Source: Pyrocephalus nanus
Taxonomy: Eukaryota > Chordata > Aves > Passeriformes > Tyrannidae
Length of the DNA stretch: 64,000 bases
Assembly: GCA_038380795.1 (NCBI GenBank)
Contig: CM076264.1
Span: 312,001-376,000, forward strand
Direction: 5' to 3'
Shown: positions 1 to 12,400 of the stretch, in pieces
Numbering within the stretch: the first letter of the stretch is position 1
Layout: every line of letters starts with the position of its first letter
Notes under the pieces: generated by a model
The model's input: only the letters and a program-made list of their open reading frames with translations
What the model was told of the DNA's origin: nothing
Databases searched by the model: none
Translations under genes and position numbers: made by a program

Positions 1-849
1 CCCAAAATGCACAAAAACTGTACACGTTATGGCATTTGTTGGACTGCCAGGTACTAAACAACCCAGTTACAGTGGGAGGGAATGGGTAACACAGCCCTGC
101 CCACAGGTGCCACACTGCTCCTGCTGCAGCTCCCAGCCCAGGCACACATGTCATCCAGTGCAGCCTGGACAACTCCAAGTGAATACAGAGGCTGTTTGTC
201 CTCACCACAGGTACAGGCTGATCACTGACCTGAGGTAACAGCAGAGACACTATAGGCTCCTCTGTATTACAGAACATAAGACAGGTAAGCTGGAGGTAAT
301 GTCACCACTAGCTTTCTCATTTCAATTTCAACATCACTGGGTTTGGTTCTTCTTTATCAAGTTGTTTCCAATTCAGTTTTCCTAGTGTCTGGACAATTTG
401 GAGCTACCCTCAGCAATTTCTCCTTGTATCTAAGTTGTGGTTTGAGGGGAGATTCCCCAGTAACAGCTCATCAATGCTCTGACACAAATATATTAACTAG
501 CTCTTGCTCCTTACAGACAGCAAACAGGCTGTGCATTGGTGGCTTTACACAGGCAAAAAGGGCTTTGAAATTCTGAGATATTTTCACCTTCCAACTTAGT
601 TACTTGATCCAAACAGTTCTAGAAACCCTAAAAGCCATCGCAGAGGCCCTTCAGTCTGATGGCTGTTCTCCTCACTTCTTCCCTCCTCACAAGATACTCA
701 TGGAGTTGGCCAAAACAGAGGTCAGGGGACAAACTTCAGCTGGCTCTGCCCTGGGCCCCAACTGGCTGCAGCCACCAACAGGGATGATGACAAATGGGAA
801 GCCAGGCTTCCAGCTGAATTTCAGTTTAGTTATTTTTGTTTTAATGTAT
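1..849. other. Non-coding sequence, no gene recognised
   Basis: Mixed-composition DNA with no open frame longer than about 80 codons and no recognisable protein motif. A splice-like pair (acceptor after the pyrimidine-rich run ending at 208, donor GTAAGC at about 284) encloses a segment with stops in all three frames, so it is not a coding exon. I see no repeat here. Confidence 0.6.
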
Positions 850-1035
850 GTGTGAATCAATTAATCCTGTCATAGAAGGGCATCGTAAACTGTGTGCCAG
901 AGTTAATGAGTCAGACATTATCACATCATTACACCAGCTGGCATAATGTAGCATGTGTTGTTTGTCATAATATACACTGCCATGCTTAACAACCATTAAT
1001 TGTTTACACGAGCAGTCATATTTTTCTTCAAAGAA
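850..1035. promoter_or_regulatory. Candidate conserved non-coding element (homeodomain/forkhead motifs)
   Basis: An AT-rich patch packed with homeodomain cores: ATCAATTAATCC, GTTAATGAGTCA (which also contains an AP-1-like TGAGTCA) and CCATTAATTGTTTACACG, where an ATTAATTG site runs straight into a forkhead-type TGTTTAC. It has no simple repeat and all frames are closed. Such clusters are typical of developmental enhancers in vertebrate gene deserts. The enhancer role is inference from motif density; conservation was not tested. Confidence 0.3.
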
Positions 1036-1173
1036 CCTTCAGTGACTGGGTAATATTTTGAAAGCTTCTTAAGCAAGTAACTCTTACTAGGAAAAGATAA
1101 TAAAAAAATCACCCCCTCTCTCATGGAGCAAAACATGCCGGATTTACACAATGACAGTTACCTCTCCCTCACT

Positions 1174-1188
1174 AAAAAAAAAAAAAAA
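1174..1188. repeat. Poly(A) tract
   Basis: A run of about 15 A followed by CAAAAACCC. It could be a simple repeat or the worn tail of an old retroposon; nothing recognisable lies upstream. Confidence 0.7.
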
Positions 1189-4100
1189 CAAAAACCCAAG
1201 ACATTCAGATTCCAGCCAGGTTTGGAATCTGGAATTCAATGCCCACTGGTCAGAAGTGCCATAAACATTAAGAGGTGATGCCCAAGTCCCCTCCGTTCTT
1301 CCTTTGCTTTGGCAGAGCCCAGATCACCAAGTCTGAGCCCGGTCTCCTCCGCTCTGGAAGGTAGCAGAAGGAAGAGGATGGCAGTTAAAGCCTTGACAGC
1401 GTAACACTGATACGATACCAGAACTCAGGCTGCTCTTTGGAGCAATGAACCTGCACTGCCTGACAGAGATGCTGGTGGTTTCCTGTCACTCCTTGCATCC
1501 ATCACCTGTGTTTGTCAGGTGAAAACACAACAGTCAGTCTTACTTTATCATAATAGTTTGGCTGCGAGTATTTTCTTGGCTGACTAAATACAACATTTGG
1601 ACACACTCAGCAACAAATCCAGGTTTACCAGCTTTCTGTGAATTGGATTCAGTCTGCTTCTGGCCACATTTGTTGGCCATATGGCTTCCCAAAGCCAAAG
1701 GCTAATAACATGTTTTAGACTGAATTGACTATAGAAGCCAGGAACAGTGAATTTGACCTGCAGGTTGCCCGTATGTCCACTCACACATACAAACTTTTGT
1801 TACACCAGAGCTATATTTTTAAACAAACACCTGTATGACACAGGTAAGGCGCTGAGAAAACAACTCTAAAAAAGTGCTGTGGAAAATAACACTAGCTATA
1901 GGGAAGCCTGAAAAACTAAAGATAAGGTCCTTTCTTAAAAAAATATGGTAATATGGAGTATTAATACCTCAAACAACCTTAATGTACTGTTAGTTTGATT
2001 TAAGACACCCATGATTCCAAGAAGTGCTAAAAACAACAGATGCTGCTCTTTTGATGGGAAACATATAATCCTGTTCACTCACCTTACGGAATTCATTGTC
2101 ACCATTCCCTGCTCTGCCACAGCAAGGGATGATCAGGACCACAGATGTGGATAAGAAGACATGGTGCAGCAGCAAGGTCTCTCTGATACTTAAGCCCCAC
2201 ATGCCACGTGGCTCATGCCCATGGCTGCAGAGAAAGGATCCTGTGCACCTCACCATCTTGATTCCCACTTGAGTGAGCCCTGATTCCACAAAGCACTGGG
2301 GCATATGCTCATCTCCCAGCATCACAGCACTGCACTGAAGTCATATGCCTGCCCAGGGCATCATGTGTTACCTTCTGCTTGCACCTTTAGAGACAATAGC
2401 CAACACACAGTAATAGAGTTCACAATGTATTCCTCTCTGCCACCGTTCTGGATCTTCCATCTCAGCATTAGGTCTAATTAGCTTTTAAGTGAGTGTGTTT
2501 TCTTTTTGACAAGCAGGAAATCAATAGTGTACTACACACATATAAACAGTGACCAACCTGTGTGTAGGTAAGACCAGTTATTTCTGGTGGGGCATCAGTA
2601 TTTAACCCCCTACTACATCAACCCTCACCTCCCAGTCTATACTCTGACAATGCAGTCTCACATAGTCTAACGTATAAACATCCTCCTCTAGCTTGGCTGT
2701 AGCATTTCCCTTGCCTGACAGGGCTTTTTATAAGGGACCCTCCTCCCCAGCAGTCCCCAAGCTGTTCAGAAATCAAACCAGCTTAGGCATAAAGAATACT
2801 GACTTCTCTGGCTTTAAGGGATATGGGGAAAGAGACCCCAAGCATGTATCACCACACCTGATCTGCCATATGTCTGAGGATATATCAAATCCAGATGAAA
2901 TGAAGAAAGATTCTTATTTTCCTAATGAAACTGAAGCCCAGGGAAAGTCATATCAGATCAGTATCCCTCTCCTAGGCCATCTTGAAGAAATGATTTTACC
3001 TCTTAGTTGGACTTAGGGTAATTGTATAAAGGCTTCCAATCTCTGAAATCTGTAATGAAATCTGTAATCCTGACCTGCTGGATATGAGCTATACAATTAC
3101 TCAAGAGTATATTTAGAGCAAATAATCCATTCCCCCAAAGCTCCAAACATTCATAGCTGCTGATGTGAAGTACTGTCCAAGGGTCTGCATTATAATTACT
3201 TGTGCAACAAGGTGAAGGCCACATCTGACTCCTGCTAAGCCCTTTAGGAAAGCTCATCCTCTCCTTTGACAGTGTTTGAGACATATTAAATCTTTGCTGA
3301 ATCAATATCTATTGTGTGGGAGCAGAAAACAGTGAGATTAAGAAAACCCATCCAAACAAGTCCAGTCATTACAAATCAACACAGAATAACCCATAACTAC
3401 GCTAAGCAGGAAGGAAGATCCACCAACACAGTTCATTTCTGTAAACTAAACCAGGGTATGCAAGGTTCATCAGATATGCTGGTCAAAACTGTTATAGTCA
3501 CAGAGGTTTAATAGAGTAAAGGCTACTGTTGGCTCCTCCTTTTCTACCCACAGGTGAATTCTGAAACTCACTCAGAGGGTCAGCAAGTCAGAGTCACTCA
3601 GAGCACACACAGCCACCCAGACAGCAGAGTGGGCCTCTATAGCTCTGCTTCATCTAAGTCTGTGCTTAGGGTGCACCAAAACAGAAAAATGTCTTCATCT
3701 TGCCCATAAAGCTACTCAGTCTCTGAAGTTGCTTACTCAGCTAAGGGTTAGAAAAGCCAGCCTTACTCCAGCAGATTTCACAGGACAGATAGTTTGAGAC
3801 TCAACTGTCTATTGGCTTACCCTTGGCAAAGCAACTGGAAGGCAGACATTGTCTTAATCCTATGCAGTATAAGCCCAAGCAAACAATAAAATAATAAATA
3901 ATAAAAAAAAATAAGCCCACAAATGGCTGCAAAATAGAGCAGGTTTGGAATCCACCCAGTGACTCAAGTCAGCAAGTTCATTATCGCTTTCCAAGACTGC
4001 TTCCTAACCCACTTCCTCAGACGGGATTCAAGCACTTCAGAGTCCCAAAGGTTTTCAAGTCTGAGTACCACACTCAGTGATGAGGGTTTAAGCCCTTCCT

Positions 4101-4370
4101 CACTTGGGGCTAAACTAATAAAGGGCCTTTACTGGATCAGGTCCAGTGTTCTCCCTCTACTGCAAGGCCAAGGTCTCCTATGAAGATTCAAATGCCTTGT
4201 TTCACAAAGCCTTGGAGAGAGAGAAACTTCTCTGGACAGTAATTCTGCATTAGCTGTTCAGCACAGGGAGACAGGACTGAGGCTGCCCAAGTCTCCTAGG
4301 CCCCCCCAAAGTTACTGTGCTGGGAAGCTGGCAACAGATTGTCAAAAAGGGTTAAAGCAGCTGTCCACAT
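1189..4370. other. Non-coding sequence
   Basis: There is no supportable gene. A strong donor-like string (minus strand, CGTAAG|GTGAGT around 2080-2090) follows a 30-bp segment open as AGNGDNEFRK after a plausible CAG acceptor; a lone 30-bp match is not enough to call an exon. A MIR-like scrap near 2.9 kb is listed separately. Otherwise nothing stands out. Confidence 0.5.
2912..2955 (+). repeat. Possible MIR-like SINE core remnant
   Basis: The string CTAATGAAACTGAAGCCCAG followed by GGAAAG resembles the MIR/CORE-SINE core (gatgaggaaactgaggcccagagagg). Ancient MIR copies occur in amniotes including birds. The match is short, so this is tentative. Confidence 0.25.
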
Positions 4371-4374
4371 GGCT

Positions 4375-4560
4375 CTCCGTGGCTCTCGGGAGGGTGGCAA
4401 AGCGCATTGTTTGGCGTAATCATGACACAGATCTGCATGTGTATGTCTTCAATAATTCATGTTGCAGCTTGTCTCGCTGTGGGGACAGATGTCAGTGAAA
4501 TCAGTGACAGCCGACCATGCTGATCCCTCACATAATCATGGGAGAGCTGATCCTGTGGTG
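4375..4560. promoter_or_regulatory. Candidate conserved non-coding element
   Basis: The segment carries GCGCATTGTTTGGCGTAATC, CATGACACAGATCTGCATG and TCAATAATTCATG. It retains CpGs in otherwise CpG-poor DNA, has homeodomain TAAT cores, a forkhead-like TGTTTGGC and an E-box-like CATGTG. No frame gives a recognisable protein. It resembles a developmental enhancer; this is inferred from texture only. Confidence 0.3.
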
Positions 4561-7500
4561 ACACTGAGCCTTGGAACCCGCCCATGGTGCTCATGTGAGG
4601 GGGACAAGAGCAGGCAGATACAGATATGTACAATACCTGTGTTTGAAACCAGTGCCTGTTCAGCAGCACAGCACACCTCAGGGATCCGAAACTGTGACCA
4701 AGGGGAAGCCAGAGCAGCCGTGTCACCCACTCCACATGAAAGCCAAATACAAGTAACACTGACAGCTTGTGTGAACCCTGCACAAGTTAACATTTGCTTC
4801 AAAATGAGTCAGTGGTCTCCTCTGGACTTCCTGCTTCTTGTAATGCTTTGATTCCAAACTGATCCATCATCTCTGTTAATGGCTGTCCTGTTTTGGGTTA
4901 TACTGGTCTGCTCCAATGTCCCAGTCACTGACAGGAGACAGCAAAGTGCAGCTGTACCCACTGCAGAGCTCAGATATTATCTCTCCAGGAGAGAGTGGCT
5001 CAGTGTAATTAGAATGACCAGATCCTTTCATCTCATTTGAAAAATCTACTCCTGTTGGATCAAAAAAGCACTTTCTTCTCAGCATTCAACTCTTCCTGTC
5101 TATTTTTACTCCAAGGCCTTGTTCCAATTGTTCCACACGCTCTGTTTTGATATTTAAGAGAAGCACCTGATTATTTATGGTGGGTTTTTTCAAATACATG
5201 AGTATTTAGCTCAGTTAGGTGAGCTTTCTAAGTAACTGCATTTATCTTTGCTCGCTGGATTTCTGTACCTGTGCTTGAAGCAGCAGATAGGTAAATCTCC
5301 AGCTAACTCGATTGAGCACATTACACCTTCCATTGTTGGCACAACTCAAGATGAGCTGAGTTACACCAGAAAAATGGAATTTTTCACTTTTATGGCCGCA
5401 GTCTAAAAGCCCAAGTGAAAGCTGTCCCACAGTCACATGTGAGACTAGGACATGTCCCTGTACACACGTGTGTGCACGTGGGATTTCTGTTAAGTGACAC
5501 AGACACAATGCCAGGATCGCAAACTGGACTCTAGGACCAGGTATTCCTAATTCCTGGGGTGCTGTATTCTGCAGGTTTGTCTCTCCATCGCCGCTTTCCC
5601 TCTTGGCATTAGAGTGTGCAGAGTATTTCCCCAGTGATGCCAGCAGAAATCTCATCTAAGATCAGTGCATTTAAAAAAGGACATGAACTCTTCATTCTAC
5701 TCTGATCAGATAGTTTTTCAAGGCAACATCCTGACTGAGTCAAAGTACCTCATTAGAGCTGCCATGCATACTGTTGTTTAATATCATGTGCCATTTTTCT
5801 TGGGAAGGTGCATTTACATAAACATTTCTAATCACAGCCCTGTAAAGAGACACAGTATAATAATTTGTGACTTTTAGGTAATATGTCATATGAATCTTAA
5901 CATATGGCATTACACTGTATGATGGCAATCTTGGCTCTTCCAAGGGAACCTGGACAACATCCAGTGAGATGTGAATGAGCCAAAGGCAATAGAGAACCAT
6001 ATCCACGCTAATCCAGGTTTACACCTTTCATTCAGCACTCCAAGCTTCCACCAGATGGTTTTGCACAAAAGCATTTATGCCAGAAATCATTGTGCAGACT
6101 CACCCAGTTTTCAGACACACTATTTCAGAAGGCTCCGATGTGAAAATAATCCTGGTAAATTGCACTAGTGATTCAAAAGTGCAAGGAATGATTTTCAGCC
6201 TTTGCAAGAAGGTACCAAAAGGTGACTTGCGAGCGCTGCCATTCCAGATCATAGCTCCTTCCTCTGTTTCACAAGGCGAGTTCAGGGCAGGTTCTACCTA
6301 ATGTACAGCCATTACTCCCATACAAGGATAATCAAGTACCAATCCCGCAACGACACTTGCCAGCTAGGGTGTCCCAGGCTGCAGAAGAACTAGCTGAAAT
6401 CTCCATTTACAACTCAATTTCCTTAGATGCCACCAAGGAACTTCCCTCCAAATTTGTGAGATACAATAGTGAGTAAAATGCTAAGGTCAATGCATCAGAG
6501 TAATGTAACCGGATTTCAGGGACAGTAAACAGCTGATGCTGTCTAAATAAAATCATCTCACTACAAACCCAGTGCCCACTTGACCTTCTTGCACCCTCTA
6601 AAAGGAGTGCAGACACTGAGTCAGTCACCAGAGCAGGAGATAACAGACAGGGATGTGTTACCACTTCCACCACACTTCTGTTTTTCCACATGTATGAAAT
6701 GGTCCTTGGAAGCTCCAATAAACACCCACAGTGAAGTGTTCTATCTCTGGTCACCTGCAAAGCCAACAGACCTTTGGCTCATTCACCTGGACCAACAGAC
6801 AGCATCTGCTACAATCTCCATCTCCACAAACTGTTTAGAACTGCACAAGGAAAATGTCAAAGCAATTGTTGCTGAGAGTTGATTCCAGTTCCAGGAGTGA
6901 CTCCCACAGTTTGTCTACACACTGGAGCCAGGATGGGGTTTTCTTGGGGGATGGGTGGTGATGGCTTTTGGTGCTCTGGTACCGTGGCATGGGTGGGGGG
7001 ATCCTACAGGAACCTCTTCCACCCCAGGAAGGCATTCTGTAACTGTTCCTGCTCTTCAATACATCCAGACCCATCCCTGCCTCAGCATTCTTACTCAATC
7101 CATACAGTATCACGTGCTTAGAGTAACAGAAGGGTCTCTTTGTGTAAGGTACCTCAAAATGGCATATCCCTGCTCCTCAGTGCTGCCAGCCATAGGGGAC
7201 ATGCCCCTCATGTGACACATACCAAGAGCACATATGTCAGCTTTTTATTTCCTAAAAAAAGCCCACTTTTTTTCTACACAGCAGCATATGTATGATGAGC
7301 CAGCTGTCAGGGAAATATTGTTTTCAGTTTCCTGCCCTGCATGTAGATTGAACAAAACGGCATACTGTCACATTGTTCCAGGAGTGTGAGGAAGAAGAAA
7401 GGAAAGGTTTAGCTTTTGCTGTTAGTTCCCACTTCCTTTGTGGCAGACATGGCTCCATCAGACACAATGGCTTTGTTATTGCATGTTCCAGGCAGGGCTC

Positions 7501-7640
7501 AAGCTTTGAATATTCAGCAGGGCTCCAGGCTAGTGATTCTGTTGCAGCTACATTTCTTGTCTTCCAGGAAGCCCTTGACAAAGGTCACAAACAATTTGCT
7601 CGTTCCTCTTATTAAAATAAAGATGGAAAGCATTGATGAT
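4561..7640. other. Non-coding sequence
   Basis: No gene or repeat family is recognised. Open frames of up to 137 codons occur on both strands, but they overlap each other, have no domain texture and in several cases no ATG. A small AT-rich homeobox-like stretch lies around 5150-5230 (GATTATTTATGG, GAGTATTTAGCTCAG). Confidence 0.5.
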
Positions 7641-7965
7641 AGCTCTGCCCAGCAGCTAACTTCATCATCTGTAGCAGCTCCAACATATGCTTGTGAGATA
7701 ATGAAAAATATAGCATTAAATACAGTGGCAGATTGAATCTTGTTTCAGGGTAAATATAGTAAGTCATTTTTTTTTCCTCCTCATTTCCTCAGAACCTGTT
7801 TAGCATTAGACTGTTAATATCATCACTGATACATGACAAAACCATTGCATAATATACTGCATTTGAAGCCAGCCCACCCATAAAAGTGAGCAATGACAAA
7901 GTATGAACATTACTCAGACACTGATAGTAATGAAGTGCTCCGAGCCAGCCCTTTCCGGATGTTTC
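7640..7965. promoter_or_regulatory. Candidate conserved non-coding element
   Basis: Contains GATAATGAAAAATATAGCATTAAATAC (in pieces), TTAGCATTAGACTGTTAATATC and CCATTGCATAATATACTGC: GATA, homeodomain and C/EBP-like TTGCATAA cores at high density. There are no simple repeats apart from a short T run. The regulatory role is inference. Confidence 0.25.
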
Positions 7966-9385
7966 CATTCATGCACCTTCAAGGAACGTGGCTTTGGGCT
8001 GGGCTGGGCACCTCAGCCCCCTGCCTGCTAAGCCAGGGTCAAGTCAGAATCTCTTCAGACTTCTGTCCAGGTCCTGCAGCTTCACCTGTGTCCTCGGCCC
8101 TGCAGTTGGCCACTGCTGCCCCACTCACTGCTGACTGTTTCCTCAAACTCTGTTCTTGTCAACACGTAAGCCAGCTGATTTACCTTCTCTGGGGAATCTT
8201 AATTAGAAGCCTAGGTGGACTCTGTAGACAAACTGCATCTTGAGGAGAACTAGTCAGGCCATCTCTCTGGATGCTTCACCGCTACCCTGTGACAGACCTC
8301 TTCAGGCATCTCTCCTGACCTGAGCCTATCTCCAACGGCCAAAGGACTTTTGCCTCCAGAAGCTCCTTAAGCACATTCTCACGCCTCCCTTTACAGCCAA
8401 CAATTCCAATATACATCCCTTCTCACCCTCATGATGAGTGGCAGTTCCCCTCCGTTAGCCCAGTGAGGCAGAAGACCGGTGACCAACATGTGACCTCTGT
8501 TCCCAGTGCTGGCTGTTCTGCATTTTCCATTCCTGCTGTGCCGCTGAAGGTGCAGCTCAGACAACTTGCACACCCAAGAGACACAACCCACCTAACGGCT
8601 GGGTTAGGTTGCTGGGTGCAGGTAGCACAGTGCTGTTTGTGAACTGCCTGCTCAAATGAAACACCCCATCTACATTTATGTTTATCTACTTTACATAAGG
8701 AGTTCCTGTATTATGGATATTTAGCTTGAAGTCAATATCTTTAATCTTGATACTTGACCTCTCTTGCCCATTTCCCCCCAGTTAAACCAATGTCAGCTCT
8801 GGGCCTCGAGGAAGCCAAACCCACATTCCTTAAAGGCAAATCTTCCAGAACTCCACCCACAGCCACATTTGACAAAACATTAGGGTTTGAATGAGCCATC
8901 AGTTCACTATTACTTACTAAAGACTGTTCTAAATACTTCAAATCCTATGATTAGATTTCTCTAGTCATGTTAGAGCAAAAAACACCAAATATTTTTTGCA
9001 ATTGCTCAAAGCTATCAGCCAAGAAGCCAAGGACTAATAGACACATACAGATCCCTGCCACTTCCATTCCTGTTGCTGTTACCAGCATCATGCAGCTATC
9101 ACGCTGTCTATTCACATACCATGAGAAACTGAGAAATTCATTAGCCCATACTGCAGCTGGAAAAACTGAGACTCAGCAGATCAGGCTGCCTGCTCATCCA
9201 CATTAGAATGGCTGTTAAGAGCACTTAGGCACAACCAGGCATCAGCTGGGACAGGGGCGTACAGGCATCACAACCAGTGGTTCTTGGCTCTGAAGGCAAT
9301 CACCCAGATTTGCTTGGTGAGAGACTAATCCAAGGCAGAAGGAGGAAAGTGGGAATCAAAGACCAAGCTCAGTTTGCAATGCCAC
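7966..9385. other. Non-coding sequence with possible MIR-like scrap
   Basis: No gene is recognised. At about 9150-9200, GGAAAAACTGAGACTCAGCAGATCAGGCTGCC (quoted in pieces from that span) has the cadence of a MIR core, but it is too worn to be certain. The rest is unremarkable. Confidence 0.45.
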
Positions 9386-9389
9386 ATGC

Positions 9390-9480
9390 AGACTGAGCTG
9401 TATGGACCACACACTTAAGAGCTGGGCTCCATGATCTTTGTGGGTCCCTTCCAACTCAGAATATTCTATGATTCTGTGAA
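9390..9480 (+). mobile_element. CR1 LINE, 3'-end fragment
   Basis: The segment ATGATCTTTGTGGGTCCCTT, CCAACTCAGAATATT and the terminal ATTCTATGATTCTGTGA match the 3' UTR end of avian CR1 retroposons, including their 8-bp tail repeat in place of poly(A). Only about 90 bp remain, a typical 5'-truncated insertion, so no reverse transcriptase is encoded here. The 5' limit is approximate. This is the best taxonomic marker in the window and points to a bird. Confidence 0.92.
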
Positions 9481-12400
9481 ACTTGCTCCTGTAGCACTGA
9501 ATTCTGTTTGGTATTTCCAGCTGAGGAACTGATATTACTGATGAAAGCAGCTTCCTTGGGTGAACAGTGTCAGAATCCCCGAACGCCCCAGGCCAGCTGC
9601 ACAATGCAGGGTCTCACACCAACAAACTGCCCTTTGCCTGAGCCTGGCTATCTCTGAACAGCAGAGCCCATCTCCTGAGTTCTAGGGAATGTATTTATCC
9701 ACGAGCATTTATATACATTTACTGTGTGCCCGTTCCATCTCTCAGCTCAAACAGCGACTCCCTCACATACTCCTGACAGATGCCATCACACACGCCCTAA
9801 CCAAGCTGCTCTTCCCAGCCTTGTCACTTGAGATGGGCATTGCTGACCCTGATCCTCTTTGTGCCCTCATTCCTCTCCTTTGTCTCTGTTTGCCATCTTT
9901 TCTGTGCCTTGCACAATGCTTCCTTGCTTTTTCGAGAAATAAAAACAAAAAAAAAAAAACGCCCTGAGGGAACTTCAAAGGAAGCAGCACAGCTGAATGT
10001 CAGCACTTTTCTGTATCTTTAAAACAGTGTTTACACTAAAACAAGCAATAGGTTTTGAGTTTTCTGATGCAAAAAGCCCCCATGAAGAGAGCCACAGCAC
10101 CCTGGACTGACCACATAGCAGTAACAGAGGCAGTTCCAAGTGTCAGCGTTCTCTCTCCTGCTGTTTCCTCAGCCTGTTCTGAGTACATGCTAGCACCAAC
10201 AGAAGGCAATCACAGAAAATCCCAGAGGCCCAATACTTGGGCACCTATGGACAAGCACTACCTTACTAAACCCAACTTAGGGCACCCTCACATACACCAA
10301 AGCACCTCTGCACTCCATCCCGCCTCTCCAAGAGCCACAGGGAAGAAGAATGATGCAAGGAGGGGGGGGGGGGGGGGTGAAGAACTGGCCAAGCCAGAGT
10401 GGCAATGCAATCACACAATCACCAGTAAGGTGGTAATCAATCACCAGCTGCTGCTCAGACACCCCTCCCATCAACAGCCAGCCACTGACCTTACAGCAGT
10501 TATCTTTTCAACATCTATTTCAGACGTTTCCATCCCTTTAAGCCACTCTTGCTAGTAGCCAAGTGGGTAATTGCTCTTTCCACCTGCTATGTAAATTGAC
10601 TAATCACAGGCAAGCAGAAGGCTGGTTCACGTGCTGAGGGGGAATAAAATCCATATCAACCACTCTTTGTAACACTTGGGTTTCACAAAGGTTCCACCAG
10701 TGCTAAACCTCCAACCTATGCTCCAGTTTCAAACTTAGTTTTCCTCTGGCCAAAAGCTTCCACAAGGCTTTTAGACTCCCTGCAAATCACAGCAAAAGGA
10801 CGATTTTCTTCATTTCAACTTAACACAACAAACATTCCATCAGGCACGCAGAGCTACACAGATGGTTCAAGGGAACGGACCATCTTTCAAGGGCCAGTTG
10901 CAAAGTGACACCATCACTTTGTCACTCCAGCCTCCCACTTAAGGCAGAGTTGGAAGTTCTTCATAAAGCAGGATTCTGCAGATGGCAATGTTTACACATG
11001 ATGTATATCACCTTTAGGGAACCTCTGAGGTTGTACAGTATTAAGGATGTCCCTGGCACTGTCATCCATCACAGGATCAAAGTGAAAAAGTTAACCATTT
11101 TGGTGGAGACTCAGTCAAGCCCTCTGTACTTTAACAAGAGGTATGGAAAGCTCTCCCACACTCAGTGAGTCCAGGGAACATCGGCACAAACCATGAAAGC
11201 AGCAGCAGTGTGCTCCCCACCTCAAACAGAATGACTTCACCATTACAGACTACTCATCCACTCCTCACAGAGCCCCCCTGACAAGATGAAGGCACATCTT
11301 AAAAGCTTATCTGACGGCCCTCATGCTGATTCTCCCACCTGAGAAGCTGAGGAGGTGCTGTTTTCTGACCCCAGGAACTTTGTGCAACTCTCAGACATCC
11401 ACAGGAAATCCTGTCAGTGGGGGCTTGCCTCCTCAGCCCAGGAGCACCAAAGTGACAAAACAAGTTGCAAGTGGTAGTTGCCCAGCAGGCCACTAAACAA
11501 AGCTGTATCCCTGCGGAGTCCCAAGGGAGCTCTGGATCAGCACAGGTGCCTGGCCCACTTTGGTGACCTGCAGAGCCATGAAACTTTGCCAGCAGGTCCC
11601 TCCTTGGGCCCCCACAAGAGAACCCCACAAGGATCACTAGAGACAGGAGCCACAGCGACAGGATCTCACATCCTCAGAGAAGGATGTTGACACTTCCCTT
11701 CCTCCCCAGGCACTATATACCCAAGCTTACTAATATTCTTTTGAAGCATTTTGGCTGAAAACTTTCATTTTATTACCTACACCCCCTCTTCTCCCAACCT
11801 GTAAGGGACTGCAGAACACCTCTACAGGCCAGTTACCACTGTATGGTCCCAGCGCAGTGGAAATGGTTCCAGCTGCTGAACACAGCGCATGGAAAACAAA
11901 GTTTGCTCAAAGCACGACGCTAGCACCTTATGGCCAGGTCAGCATTCCAGCAAGGCTCGGGATAGTTGCTGCACAGCAGCACAGCACCCGGGTTCATTGA
12001 GCTTTTCCCAGGGCTGGCAGTGCCTGTTACACACCACAGTAGCAAGAGGCAAGGCAGAAGCCTCATCTGAACGATACCAACGTGAGTGTAACACAATCAA
12101 CACACACTACCTGTAGCACACAGTGGGCCTCCTTTCACTTACATTCCAAAGTCAGGCACTCCCTGACTGCTAGGTCGACTAATTCAGAAGTAAAGCTTTA
12201 CAATTAAGGACTAAAACCAAGTCAGCTGTGAGCGGCAGCACAATCTAGTCCATATAAGAACAGACAGGTTAAAAAGCTGGCTAAGCTCACTTTCCTTACT
12301 CTCCCTAAAGCTGCTTATCCCAAGGCAGCAGCATTCACCCCCTCAGTTTGCCTTGGAGTAGTAACTCCTTCTTTAAGTTCTCCCATGGCCTCTTCCTTTC

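Noticed and set aside
2069..2105. Minus-strand 30-bp micro-exon (AGNGDNEFRK) with a strong GTGAGT donor
   Set aside because: A single short match with no partner exon or recognised protein; such donor-acceptor pairs arise often by chance.
2517..2567. + strand segment between a TTGACAAGCAG acceptor-like site and GTAAGACC donor
   Set aside because: Only one frame is open, no CpG or codon signature, no neighbouring exon.
10055..10555. 166-codon + frame
   Set aside because: Starts at TTG and runs through a 16-G homopolymer; no domain.
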